Positions 1-6,634 of a stretch of 8,123 nt of DNA are shown here, in pieces; position 1 is the stretch's first letter, and the number at the start of each line of letters is the position of its first letter. The notes below the pieces were generated by a model. That model ran no database searches. It saw nothing but the letters and a program-made list of their open reading frames with translations, and was not told the origin of the DNA. This DNA is from Thermoanaerobaculia bacterium (GTDB taxonomy: Bacteria; Acidobacteriota; Thermoanaerobaculia; Gp7-AA8). A program made the position numbers and the translations under genes. Where the stretch lies: NCBI GenBank assembly GCA_023700825.1, contig JAMPYE010000187.1:1-8123 (forward strand), read 5' to 3'.

Positions 1-2497
1 CCGCGGGCAGGCTCGGGTCGATCGCGAGTGCGCGCACGTCGTTCGACGGGAGGCCCGCGTTGCTCGGGCTCCACGTCGCGCCACCGTCGTGACTCACGAG
101 CACGCCCGCCTCGACGGTGGCGGCGTACACGGTCCGGTCGTCGCCCGGCGCAACCGCCAGCGCGTTGATGTTGCGGTTCGCGCTGTTCGCGTCATTCGAG
201 TACGCCCAGGTCGATCCGCCATCGGTCGACTTTGCGATGCCATAGCTCGGACGGAAAATGCCGGAATCCGCAAGGTAGTAGCGCATTCCGGCGTAAACGG
301 TCCTCGAGTCGTCGTGCGCAAAGACGATCGAGTGGAACCCGTGACGGTTCGCGAAATCTGCGGGGGTGTTGAGCCCCGGCTGAACGAACGCGAGTCTTCG
401 CGTGGAGCCCGCGTCCGTGCTCCGATAGATCGAGCCGAAGCTCTCGTCGGCGATCAGCACCGTCCCCGAATTCTCCGGATCGGGAGCGAACGCAATCGGC
501 GTAACCAGGTACTCGTCGAGGTTCCTCTGAGGGTTCTGCCCGAGCCAGGTCTCGCCGCGATCGTCACTGCGAAACACTCCCGGCTTTCCGCCGGTGTAGA
601 CGCGGCACGGTCTCGTCGGATCGACCGCGACCGCCCAGAGCTGCGAACCGACGTAACCCTTGCTAGCGAGCTGCCACGTCACGCCGCCGTCCTCGGTCAG
701 GAAATTGCCGCCCGAGTAATTGTTCTGGAAGACCCGATTCGGATTTCTCGGATCCACCACCAGCGAGACCGGCACACCCGGCAACAGTCCGGGCGGACCG
801 TATCGCCCTCCGCTCCCTCCGGCCATCACCCTCCAGGTCTTCCCCATGTCGGTGCTGCGAAGGAAGGTGTCGGGGCCGGCAGCGTAGGCGATGTCGGGGT
901 CGCTCGGCGAGTAGGTCACCGCATTCCACATTCCAGCGGGGTGACCTCCCGTCTCGAGGGCGCCGCGGCTCCACGTCGCGCCGCCGTCGAAGGTGATGAA
1001 GAGCCCCGAGGTGACATTCGGGTAGTTGATGTCAGACGAGCCAGTCAGCAGCACCTCGGGGTTCCCGGGGTTCATCTCGAGCGTTCCGAGGTAGAGGTCA
1101 GTTAGGCCGTTCCGCTCGTCGAGCGCCGTCCAGGTCGCGCCGCCATCGGTCGACTTCAGGATTCCGACGCCGCCGGGTTTGAGGTTCGCAGGATCCGCAT
1201 TCGCGGGTTCGATGTCGAAGAACCCGGTCGAGACGTAGATGACGTTCGAGTTGCGGGGATCGATCCAGACGAAGCGCGCCAGCGAGTCGCCGCGCCAGAT
1301 CGCCGTCCAGTTCTCCCCGCCGTCATCCGAGCGGTACACGACTCCCTTCGACAGCGTGAATCGAAGTCCCATCAGATTCTCGCCGGCGTACTCGCGGCTC
1401 GGCACCTCGGCTGCGGCGTAGATGACGCGTGGATTCCGAGGATCGATCGTGATTCCTCGGAAGGTGATCTCGTTTTCCGTGATGCCACGCGATTTCGGAG
1501 CCCAGGTCGCGCCGGCGTCACTCGACTTGTAGAGGCCGCGCGCGAATCGCGTTCCCACCCAGACGACGTTCGGGTCGTGCGGATCGACTGTGAGGGTGAA
1601 GATCGGGATCGCATCGCCCGACGTTCCCGCGCGCGTGAAGATCCCGCTGTTGGAGCTCCGCCATGTAAGGCCGTTGTCGTCGCTCACGTTCACACCGCTA
1701 GACGTGTCCGTGGTGTACATGCGGGACGGCTGATCCATGCGCATGCGAACGTCGTAACCGATCCCGCCGGGCGGACCGCCGGTCTTCGTCCAGACGAGCA
1801 CGTCCTGCACCGCGGTCTGTGGCGGGCCAAGGACCTGGAGATCGTCCAGGCTTACCGCCGCGTCGCTGGTCGTGGTGAACGACAGGGAGCCGACCGTCAA
1901 CGGAGCCGGATCGGACGCGTCGAGCCTGAGCGTGCCATCGACGTAAACCTTCGTCGCGCCGCCGCTGACGAGCACGTCCACGGTCGACCATCTACCCGCG
2001 ACGAGCCCGCTGCCATCCGTGCCTACGGAGCTGAAGTCGACGGTACCGCTGCACCCGTTGCTGCGACTGACACCGACATCGTCGTTGTTGAATGACACCC
2101 ACTCTCGAGCGCAGTTCTGTTGCCGGAAGAAGACGATCAGACCGCCGCCCGCGGCCAGTCGGAGACGGAAGCGCGCGAGAAAGTCCGAGAGCGGCCGCTG
2201 TGCGAGCTCGATCGTGGCGTTGTTGGCGCCTTCGAGAATCGAGTTCGCCCCCTCCGGAACGATCGCCCACGTGCCGCTGAGCGTCGGGTTCCTGGTGATG
2301 GCGAAATCGCCGAGTGCGCCGCCGTCGAACTCCGTCTCGTACAGGAGCTTCCAGGAAGGCGGATACGGCGGAAACGATTGACCGGCGGCGGAGAGCGTCG
2401 CGAGGATCAGCGCGATCGCGACCGAGAGCAGCCGCGCCCAACGAGCGTGCGGGGCGCGCATCAATCGCTGCGGGTACCAGCGTCGATCGGTCGCCAT
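1..2497 (-). CDS. Exported Asp-box (BNR) repeat beta-propeller protein with N-terminal concanavalin-like domain, partial
   Basis: About 832 residues are visible; the C-terminus lies beyond the left edge. An in-frame TAG lies six codons before the ATG at 2497, so this is the earliest ATG. Residues 23-35 are hydrophobic after an arginine-rich start and end in LSAAGQ, a likely signal peptide, so the product should be exported. Residues about 50-222 resemble a concanavalin/LamG-like beta-sandwich (ETEFDGG near the start, VYVDGT and SLDDLQVLG near the end). C129 and C149 could form a disulfide. Eleven Asp boxes (S/T-x-D-x-G-x-T-W) begin at residues 272, 325, 390, 449, 502, 548, 601, 644, 693, 757 and 802, 43-65 residues apart, as in sialidase/sortilin-like propellers. 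Box nine (693-700) has Arg for the Trp. Conserved IDPRNP-type segments lie between boxes. No sialidase catalytic residues can be assigned, so binding or an unknown exported role is the safe call. A second possible start is the ATG at 2461. Confidence 0.9.
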   Translation of the reverse strand, partial: MATDRRWYPQRLMRAPHARWARLLSVAIALILATLSAAGQSFPPYPPSWKLLYETEFDGGALGDFAITRNPTLSGTWAIVPEGANSILEGANNATIELAQRPLSDFLARFRLRLAAGGGLIVFFRQQNCAREWVSFNNDDVGVSRSNGCSGTVDFSSVGTDGSGLVAGRWSTVDVLVSGGATKVYVDGTLRLDASDPAPLTVGSLSFTTTSDAAVSLDDLQVLGPPQTAVQDVLVWTKTGGPPGGIGYDVRMRMDQPSRMYTTDTSSGVNVSDDNGLTWRSSNSGIFTRAGTSGDAIPIFTLTVDPHDPNVVWVGTRFARGLYKSSDAGATWAPKSRGITENEITFRGITIDPRNPRVIYAAAEVPSREYAGENLMGLRFTLSKGVVYRSDDGGENWTAIWRGDSLARFVWIDPRNSNVIYVSTGFFDIEPANADPANLKPGGVGILKSTDGGATWTALDERNGLTDLYLGTLEMNPGNPEVLLTGSSDINYPNVTSGLFITFDGGATWSRGALETGGHPAGMWNAVTYSPSDPDIAYAAGPDTFLRSTDMGKTWRVMAGGSGGRYGPPGLLPGVPVSLVVDPRNPNRVFQNNYSGGNFLTEDGGVTWQLASKGYVGSQLWAVAVDPTRPCRVYTGGKPGVFRSDDRGETWLGQNPQRNLDEYLVTPIAFAPDPENSGTVLIADESFGSIYRSTDAGSTRRLAFVQPGLNTPADFANRHGFHSIVFAHDDSRTVYAGMRYYLADSGIFRPSYGIAKSTDGGSTWAYSNDANSANRNINALAVAPGDDRTVYAATVEAGVLVSHDGGATWSPSNAGLPSNDVRALAIDPSLPA

Positions 2498-2509
2498 GGT
2501 CGTGAAGAC

Positions 2510-2538
2510 AATCTAGGATTCTCGAAAGCCCGAGTCAA
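2510..2538 (-). promoter_or_regulatory. Sigma70-like promoter of the Asp-box protein gene
   Basis: On the minus strand TTGACT (2538-2533) is followed after exactly 17 bases by TAGATT (2515-2510). These match the -35 and -10 consensus at five and four of six positions. Transcription would start near 2502-2503, leaving a leader of only about five or six bases before the ATG at 2497. That fits the lack of any Shine-Dalgarno sequence there and favours 2497 over 2461 as the start. It was found by eye and not scored. Confidence 0.55.
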
Positions 2539-2612
2539 ATCAAAACCGCCCACCGATCGTCGAGGGGGCGTGGCATGGACAAGACCCCGCGCCGCGAGGC
2601 GCACCCCGGAGC

Positions 2613-2655
2613 GCCGGCACCCTTGCCGGCTGTTCCGCCGCCTCCCAGGCGGCGG
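2613..2655. repeat. Two adjacent perfect hairpins (palindromic repeat type)
   Basis: GCCGGCA (2613-2619) pairs with TGCCGGC (2624-2630) around a CCCT loop. Five bases downstream, CCGCCGCCT (2635-2643) pairs with AGGCGGCGG (2647-2655) around CCC. Neither is followed by a T-run, so a simple intrinsic terminator is unlikely. The pair looks like a REP-type palindromic unit. It lies upstream of the Asp-box gene, outside its promoter. No second copy occurs in this window. Confidence 0.6.
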
Positions 2656-2727
2656 TCCCACCGAAACCCAGACGCCACGTCGCAACCACCGCCTAACCAC
2701 GCCAACCGCGAAGTGAGCACCACACCC

Positions 2728-2930
2728 CGCCGCGCCGGCGGCAAATCCTCGGTAGCCCCCGTCCCGCAGTGCGGGACGGGGGTCGAATCCGTCCCAAAAT
2801 GGAGAGCGCCGCTTCAGCGGTGCCAGACTCCGACCTAACCCCATCCACCCATCCGTAGAATTCACCGCGCCTAGCCTCTGAACTCGCCGGCCCCGTAGTC
2901 GTGGCGGTGGCCCGACGCATACCACCGCCC
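2728..2930 (+). repeat. Dispersed ~200-bp repeat, copy A
   Basis: This segment is a diverged direct copy of 6432-6634. Both run through the same ordered landmarks: CGCCGCGCC, a GTAGCCCC-type hairpin, GGGGGTCGA, a CGCTTCAGCGG hairpin, CGACCTAACCCCA, CCACCCATCCGT, CCCCGTAGTCGTG and CGGTGGC. In this copy the first hairpin has a 13-base perfect stem (2756-2768 with 2770-2782) and the second has a CCGC/GCGG stem with a TTCA loop (2809-2820). The last ~60 bases are, on the minus strand, the end of a small coding sequence. Outer boundaries are approximate. Confidence 0.8.
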
Positions 2931-2939
2931 GTCGCGCAT
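2871..2939 (-). pseudogene. 3' remnant of a small gene ending in HRHDYG-x2-E-x-RG
   Basis: The minus strand reads an ATG at 2939, then 22 codons containing RWYAS-GHRHDYG and EFRG before a TAG at 2871-2873. The same ending, W-x-x-S-x-HRHDYG-x-x-E-x-RG, occurs in the longer fragment at 6555-6686. An in-frame TGA lies shortly upstream of the ATG and there is no ribosome site, so this is probably a decayed gene end carried in repeat copy A. The family is not recognised. Confidence 0.5.
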
Positions 2940-3264
2940 GGGGCCAGGCCTCGAATCTCTCGTTCAGGCATCGCCAACCTACAGTCTCCAGGCGTGACCC
3001 CGAACGCAGCTCCCCGCCTAATCCATGCCTCACGACGTGGGGAACCACCTTTACTTCCCTCGAAGACCAACCCAGAATCGCCGGTGAGCATTGGGAAAGA
3101 ACCGAGAAGCGCGGAGTCTCACACGCCGTGGAGTCGAGCGAGAAGTACTGGTCCCAATCCCCTCGATGCGTTGCTGGCGGCCGTCTCGCGGACAGCAGGG
3201 AGCGGATTCCAAGACTGCGCTGCGTATCGATGGCCAAACGGGAGCAGCCGGCAAGGAGGCCAGC

Positions 3265-3852
3265 ATGAAGCGTGGTGCAGTCGTGGGAGTCCTGGTGGCG
3301 GTCGTGGCGGTGGTGCTGGCCGGGTGCCGCGAGAGCGCGCAGCCGGAGCGCGAGGCGGCGGAGTCCGCCGCCACGAGGCCCGTCGAGGGAGCCCGGGGCC
3401 CGTGGGGAACGAATTACCGGGCTCCATCGGGCGAGTTCATCATCCAGCTGCCCGAGGCCCCGAAGATGCGCAAGGAAGCCGACGGGCGCACCGTCTATCA
3501 GCTCCGCACCGCAGACTACGCCTACACGATCAACAAGCTGGCGTGTCCGGCGGAGTTCGCCGGGGATGCCGACCCGACGGCGCTCTACGACAAGTTGCGC
3601 CTGACGATCGTCGCGGCCGTGAACGGCCAGGCCATGTCCGAGTACCCTGTCAGAGCCGTCGGCGCTCCGACCATCGGGCGTGAAGTCGTGTTGACCGCGA
3701 GGACGCCGAGCACGGACGAGCCGTACGAGATGGTCGTGCGCCTGTTTCGCGACGGCGACGCGGTCTGGCTGCTCCAGGCCATCGGCCCGCAGACACCGAA
3801 GTCCCGCGCCGATCGGGTCGGCGTCCTCGACACGTTCACGTTCCTCGAGTAG
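3265..3852 (+). CDS. Lipoprotein with a conserved PsbP-like/DUF-type extracytoplasmic domain
   Basis: The product has 195 residues. The start is fixed by a strong AAGGAGG ribosome site at 3253-3259, five bases before the ATG; the frame stays open upstream but without such a signal. Residues 1-20 form a lipoprotein signal with lipobox L18-A19-G20-C21, so Cys21 should be lipidated and the protein anchored outside the cytoplasm. Residues about 22-48 are a charged, low-complexity linker. Residues 49-195 form one compact domain opening with YRAPSGEF-IIQLPEAP and closing with a DTFTFLE motif. That pattern (a P-x-G-x-F strand, a middle helix, a VGAPTIGREV segment, a final strand) resembles small PsbP-like or DUF proteins common in environmental bacteria. 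The function is unknown, and the family resemblance is from memory of the fold pattern. It is a stand-alone gene with no operon partner. Confidence 0.88.
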   Translation: MKRGAVVGVLVAVVAVVLAGCRESAQPEREAAESAATRPVEGARGPWGTNYRAPSGEFIIQLPEAPKMRKEADGRTVYQLRTADYAYTINKLACPAEFAGDADPTALYDKLRLTIVAAVNGQAMSEYPVRAVGAPTIGREVVLTARTPSTDEPYEMVVRLFRDGDAVWLLQAIGPQTPKSRADRVGVLDTFTFLE

Positions 3853-4264
3853 GCGATCCCGCGAAGTGAGCCGGCTGTAAGACTGGGCTCCTTGCAGGCA
3901 ACGAGTCCCGCTTTGCCCGCTTCGCGCGAGGCCGGCGCGAGGCCGGCGAGGCCGGGGTCAGAGCTTCGGATTTCCGGATCCTACTATTGGCGCGAGGCCG
4001 GGGTCAGAGCTTCGGATTTCCGGATCCTACTACTGGTAGATTGGCCCACGGATCCAGATGCCTCGTCCGGACAACCTCTGCCGTACTTGACACGGGGGCC
4101 CAATGGATGACGCCATCTCCGCCGAGGCGAATTCGAAGCGATACCCCGAGAACCCGGCGGCGAATGAAACGGCTGGGGACAAACCTGTCGTCTGTAGTCT
4201 GGACACTGCCAGACCAAGCATGGAGGCCTCATACTTGATGGCCCCCCGATGCCTGCCCGATGTG
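3853..4264. other. Gene-free stretch between lipoprotein and methyltransferase genes
   Basis: The lipoprotein and methyltransferase genes point toward each other across this gap. GC-rich GCGAGGCCGG micro-repeats lie at about 3925-3956, followed by the 46-bp tandem repeat at 3948-4039 and its shared extension to about 4055. From 4060 to 4264 the open frames on both strands look like chance frames. The only structure seen is a small hairpin, GTCTGG/CCAGAC with loop ACACTG, at 4197-4214. It has no T-run. A TTGACA at about 4087 has no -10 partner. Confidence 0.65.
3948..4039 (+). repeat. 46-bp tandem duplication of a GGGGTCAGAGCTT-type element end
   Basis: Two adjacent 46-base units start at 3948 and 3994. 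Each carries GGCCGGGGTCAGAGCTTCGG, a TCCGGA palindrome (3973-3978 and 4019-4024) and a CCTACTA segment. They differ only near their ends. In the second unit the end forms a hairpin, CTAC-TACTG-GTAG (4027-4039). Its similarity to the element at 6672 continues through GATTG and GGATCC to about 4055, so the second unit is the more complete one. This looks like the left end of a mobile element, duplicated in tandem, with no right end nearby. Confidence 0.8.
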
Positions 4265-4909
4265 CTACCGCTTCCTGGCCGCGATGTGGAAGATCTGCCA
4301 GTGCTTCGGCTTCCGGACTTCCGGCGTGTCGTCGCGTTCCTCTTCCCTCATCAACTCGATCTCGAAGCTCTCCAGGAGTTGCAGCACCTGATCGCGGGAA
4401 TGGTGCGTTCGACCGGGCATCGAGGCCCAGTCGTCGCGGTCCCCGAAGAACTGGCCCGCGAAACGGCCACCCGGGCGGATCGCCTCGACGATGCGGCTCC
4501 AGAGCGCCGGGAAGTGCCGCGGCTCGCAGAATGGCAACGCAAAGCTCGCATTCACGAAGTCACAGTGCTCGATCTTCATCTCCGCGAAGTCGGCCTCGAT
4601 GGTCCTCAACCGACGCTTCAGTGTGTCAGGCACTCGCGGCCACAGGTGCGTGAACGCCTCGGGATGGCCGTCCATCGCCATGACCCGCCAGCCCCGACCG
4701 AGCAGAGCCAGCGTGTCGCGACCCTCTCCTGCCGCGATGTCGACTGCGAGCCCGTCAGTGAATCCCTCACGCGCGAACGCGTCCAGTGCGGCGATCAGCG
4801 TTTCGCGCGGCTCCTTGCCGACGACGGCCGCGAAGTAGCCCGGCCAGTCGTTCGCCTCGGAATAGTCCTGCGCCCTCAACGGGGGCAGGTTGTCGTCGTC
4901 TTCAGGCAT
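4265..4909 (-). CDS. Class I SAM-dependent methyltransferase
   Basis: The product has 214 residues if the ATG at 4909 is used; a GTG at 4930 would add seven. Neither has a good ribosome site. The SAM-binding motif I is AVDIAAGEG at residues 55-63. The acidic residue expected at the end of beta-2 is D80 in AMDGHPEA. DFVNASFALPFC (117-128) matches the motif near the substrate pocket, and AIRPGGRFAGQ (143-153) is the motif after the following helix. FGDRDDW (155-161) and a C-terminal PKHW-FHI-ARK segment are typical of a TehB-related group of small single-domain methyltransferases. It is full length and cytosolic. The substrate cannot be told from sequence; small-molecule methylation is a reasonable guess. 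It stands alone, divergent from the broken regulator gene at 4948 with only 38 bases between start codons. Confidence 0.92.
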   Translation of the reverse strand: MPEDDDNLPPLRAQDYSEANDWPGYFAAVVGKEPRETLIAALDAFAREGFTDGLAVDIAAGEGRDTLALLGRGWRVMAMDGHPEAFTHLWPRVPDTLKRRLRTIEADFAEMKIEHCDFVNASFALPFCEPRHFPALWSRIVEAIRPGGRFAGQFFGDRDDWASMPGRTHHSRDQVLQLLESFEIELMREEERDDTPEVRKPKHWQIFHIAARKR

Positions 4910-4947
4910 GTGCACGTTACCGTAGCACACGGCGCACGCGGGTGCCC

Positions 4948-5160
4948 ATGAGCGTCGTGTGCGGTCTCGTCCTGCAGCGGAAGCGCGAATCGAGCGGCCT
5001 GCCGCTCGCCGACGTAGCCAGGCGTCTCAACGCGCGATCGCGGAACGCGTATGCGCGTTAGGAGCGAGGAGACGCCGTCCCGTCGATCGACAAACTCGAC
5101 GAGTTGCCTCGCGCCGTTTTGCCGAACGGCGACTTCGTCATCCGCGACAGCGGCGATTGA
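4948..5160 (+). pseudogene. XRE-family helix-turn-helix protein (antitoxin-like) interrupted by an in-frame TAG
   Basis: The frame starting with the ATG at 4948 reads 37 codons, meets TAG at 5059-5061, and continues in the same frame for 32 more codons to TGA at 5158-5160. Read through, it is a 70-residue Cro/C1-type domain: PLADVARRL (first helix of the HTH), RSRNAYAR (recognition helix), then [stop]-ERG-x3-PSIDKLDEL, ending NGDFVIRDS. At the stop, XRE proteins normally carry an aromatic residue before E-x-G, so TAT or TAC to TAG by one base is the simplest explanation. DELPRAV may hold a second decay change, a proline in a helix. Such small proteins are often antitoxins or regulators, but no toxin gene adjoins it. 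The alternatives are a sequencing error or readthrough. Confidence 0.72.
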
Positions 5161-5303
5161 CGGCGGGCGGGAGCAACCTATCCCGAGTACCGACGCTTGC
5201 AATCCGCCGCGCGCCACCCCGTAGCGGCCGCATCAGCTTCTCGATCGCGACGCACGCCCGCCTGCTCGCATCCACGGCCGCGCGATCGTGCGATGATCGG
5301 CAC

Positions 5304-6368
5304 GTGCAGATCGACGAGACTGCCGGGTCGGTTCGCCTCGTGTTCCGCCCTTCGGGCTGGCTTCGGGTTTTCGTCGTAGCATTTCTCGCCTTCTGGCTCT
5401 GCGGCTGGGCCGTCGGCGAATGGTTCGCGCTGCAGCTGGTCATCGGCGCGATGCAGGGCGGCGACGAGAGCCAGGCGGCGAAGGCTCTCACGCATCCGGT
5501 GGGATGGATGGTCGGCGGGTTCATCCTGACGTGGCTTCTCTTCTGGACGCTTGGAGGTCTCGCGGCGCTCGTCGAGATCCTCCGCATCGTGGCAGGAAGG
5601 GACGAGCTCACGATCCAGCACGACGAGTACGTCATCCGGCGCGGCGTCGGACCGTTCGCCTTCCAGCGAAGATTCCGGCGCGAGCAGCTGCGCGAGCTCT
5701 ACGTCCGGCGCAAGTCGCGCGACCTCGTGATCGAGGCCGGCTCAGGGCGTCACGTCGTGTCGCGCGGCGTCACGTTCGACGACCGCAAAGCGATCGAAGC
5801 TCGTTTCGCCGTTTCGTCACGCGACACGCTCCCGCTCCGATGGAAGGAGACGGAGGAACAGGGCGGCGTCGTCTGCATCGAAGCTCGCGCGTTCGATGGC
5901 CCCGGCTGCCTCGTCATCGTCGGACTGCTCTTCGCGACGAGCGCGCTCTTCGTCATCTGCTTCGCCAAGCAACTCCCCGCCTGGGGCACCCTGATCGCGG
6001 CGCTGATCTCACTGCTGCTCGGGGCACAGTTCCTCCGCGGAGCGTTCGAGAGGCGGCAGTGGCTCGTGGGGCGCGACCGCTTCGCGTTGCGATACCGATG
6101 GCTCTGGCACACGCGCGTGATCCCCGTCGACGAGCGCTCGCTTCGAGTCGAGCAGAGTTGCGACAGCGACGGTGACGAGACGACCGCGCTCGTCGGCAGT
6201 GTGAACGGCAGGCCGCGGACCGTGCACAGCGACGTCAACGAGGATCGCGACGTCCTCGGCCTCGCGCGCTTCATCGAGGCGCGCAGCGGATGGACAATCC
6301 CGATTCCACCCGAGCTTCGGCGAGCCTCGACCGCGGCCGAGCGTGGACCACATGGAGGGTCGTCATGA
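5304..6368 (+). CDS. Four-helix integral membrane protein with duplicated helix-pair plus PH-like halves
   Basis: The product has 354 residues. The frame is open far upstream, through the broken regulator region, so the start is a judgement: the GTG at 5304 lies just before the first plausible protein sequence (VQIDETAGSVRL), without a clear ribosome site. Membrane segments fall at about residues 19-38, 66-97, 202-222 and 226-247. After the first pair comes a soluble region of about 100 residues opening GRDELTIQHDEYVIRRG. After the second pair comes one opening GRDRFALRYRWLWHTR. The two halves look like an ancient duplication of a helix pair plus a small beta-rich domain, similar to bacterial PH (YdbS/YdbT-like) membrane proteins. 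That resemblance is by pattern only. The gene product at 6965 has a single such unit. The stop overlaps the ATG at 6365, suggesting a former operon. Confidence 0.82.
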   Translation: MQIDETAGSVRLVFRPSGWLRVFVVAFLAFWLCGWAVGEWFALQLVIGAMQGGDESQAAKALTHPVGWMVGGFILTWLLFWTLGGLAALVEILRIVAGRDELTIQHDEYVIRRGVGPFAFQRRFRREQLRELYVRRKSRDLVIEAGSGRHVVSRGVTFDDRKAIEARFAVSSRDTLPLRWKETEEQGGVVCIEARAFDGPGCLVIVGLLFATSALFVICFAKQLPAWGTLIAALISLLLGAQFLRGAFERRQWLVGRDRFALRYRWLWHTRVIPVDERSLRVEQSCDSDGDETTALVGSVNGRPRTVHSDVNEDRDVLGLARFIEARSGWTIPIPPELRRASTAAERGPHGGSS

Positions 6369-6431
6369 CGACGGGACAAAGGTTGCCTGCCGCCCTGCTA
6401 CTGGTGTCGTGTACGGGCGAAGCCGCCATTC
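6365..6431 (+). pseudogene. 5' remnant of a lipoprotein gene running into repeat copy B
   Basis: An ATG overlaps the stop of the preceding membrane protein gene in the ATGA arrangement typical of co-translated genes. It reads MTTGQRLPAALLLVSC-TGEAAIP, a short lipoprotein signal with lipobox L13-V14-S15-C16. From about 6432 the frame enters repeat copy B and encodes only arginine- and proline-rich filler to a stop at 6580. I read this as a lipoprotein gene whose body was replaced or deleted by the repeat. A chance frame cannot be excluded, because only about 22 codons are informative. Confidence 0.4.
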
Positions 6432-6634
6432 CTTCGCCGCGCCAGCGGCGACACATCCGTAGCCCCGGCTTTAGCCGGGGGTCGAGTCCGCCCCGGAAAG
6501 AAAAGCGTCGCTTCAGCGGCGCCAGAATCCGACCTAACCCCACCCACCCATCCGTCAATTGGCCGCGTCGTCGCCCCTGAGCTCGTCATCCCCGTAGTCG
6601 TGCCGGTGGCACGACACGAACCACCCCTTGCCGC
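6432..6634 (+). repeat. Dispersed ~200-bp repeat, copy B
   Basis: Direct copy of 2728-2930 with many substitutions but the same order of landmarks. The first hairpin is CCCCGGCT-TT-AGCCGGGG (6463-6480). Its stem sequence differs from that in copy A while the fold and the flanking GTAGCCCC and GGGGTCGA are kept. The second hairpin is CGTCGC-TTCA-GCGGCG (6506-6521). The last ~80 bases are, on the minus strand, the end of the cysteine-rich remnant at 6555-6686. The left boundary could lie up to about 15 bases further left, where GCGAAG is also shared. Confidence 0.8.

Larger units (their letters stand above)
2498..3264. other. Gene-free stretch holding repeats and a gene remnant
   Basis: The open frames on both strands here are overlapping GC-rich frames without a ribosome site or a recognisable family. 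The interval holds the promoter at 2510-2538, a double hairpin at 2613-2655, dispersed repeat copy A at 2728-2930 and a short reverse-strand gene remnant at 2871-2939. From 2940 to about 3250 I see nothing I can name except the 11-base string at 2970-2980 that recurs at 6890-6900. No promoter for the lipoprotein gene at 3265 could be picked with confidence. Confidence 0.7.

Noticed and set aside
89..1105. 338-codon plus-strand open frame
   Set aside because: It is the antisense shadow of the Asp-box gene; the product is arginine-rich without any motif, while the minus strand shows regular Asp boxes.
2756..2782. Intrinsic terminator in repeat copy A
   Set aside because: The 13-bp stem is strong, but no T-run follows on either strand and the hairpin recurs with the repeat at 6463-6480, so a repeat-specific structure is more likely.
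2461..3237. 258-codon minus-strand open frame
   Set aside because: It runs through hairpins and repeat copy A, is arginine- and glycine-rich, and has no ribosome site or recognised domain. Its end only overlaps the true Asp-box start in another frame.
3091..3264. N-terminal extension of the lipoprotein frame
   Set aside because: The strong AAGGAGG site and a canonical lipoprotein signal both place the start at 3265.
3920..4040. Possible CRISPR array
   Set aside because: The two 46-base units are directly adjacent with no unique spacers, and no cas gene is present.
4082..4110. TTGACA promoter at about 4087
   Set aside because: No -10 hexamer lies at a usable distance and no gene follows on the plus strand.
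3987..4238. 83-codon frame across the 46-bp repeat
   Set aside because: It begins inside a repeat unit, has no ribosome site, and nothing in it resembles a protein family beyond a vague (A)HGSR similarity to the frame at 6716.
4103..4951. 282-codon plus-strand open frame
   Set aside because: Antisense to the methyltransferase, which has clear SAM-binding motifs on the minus strand.
4959..5303. N-terminal extension of the membrane protein frame
   Set aside because: This part overlaps the XRE remnant in another frame and is arginine-rich filler. Plausible protein sequence begins at the GTG at 5304.
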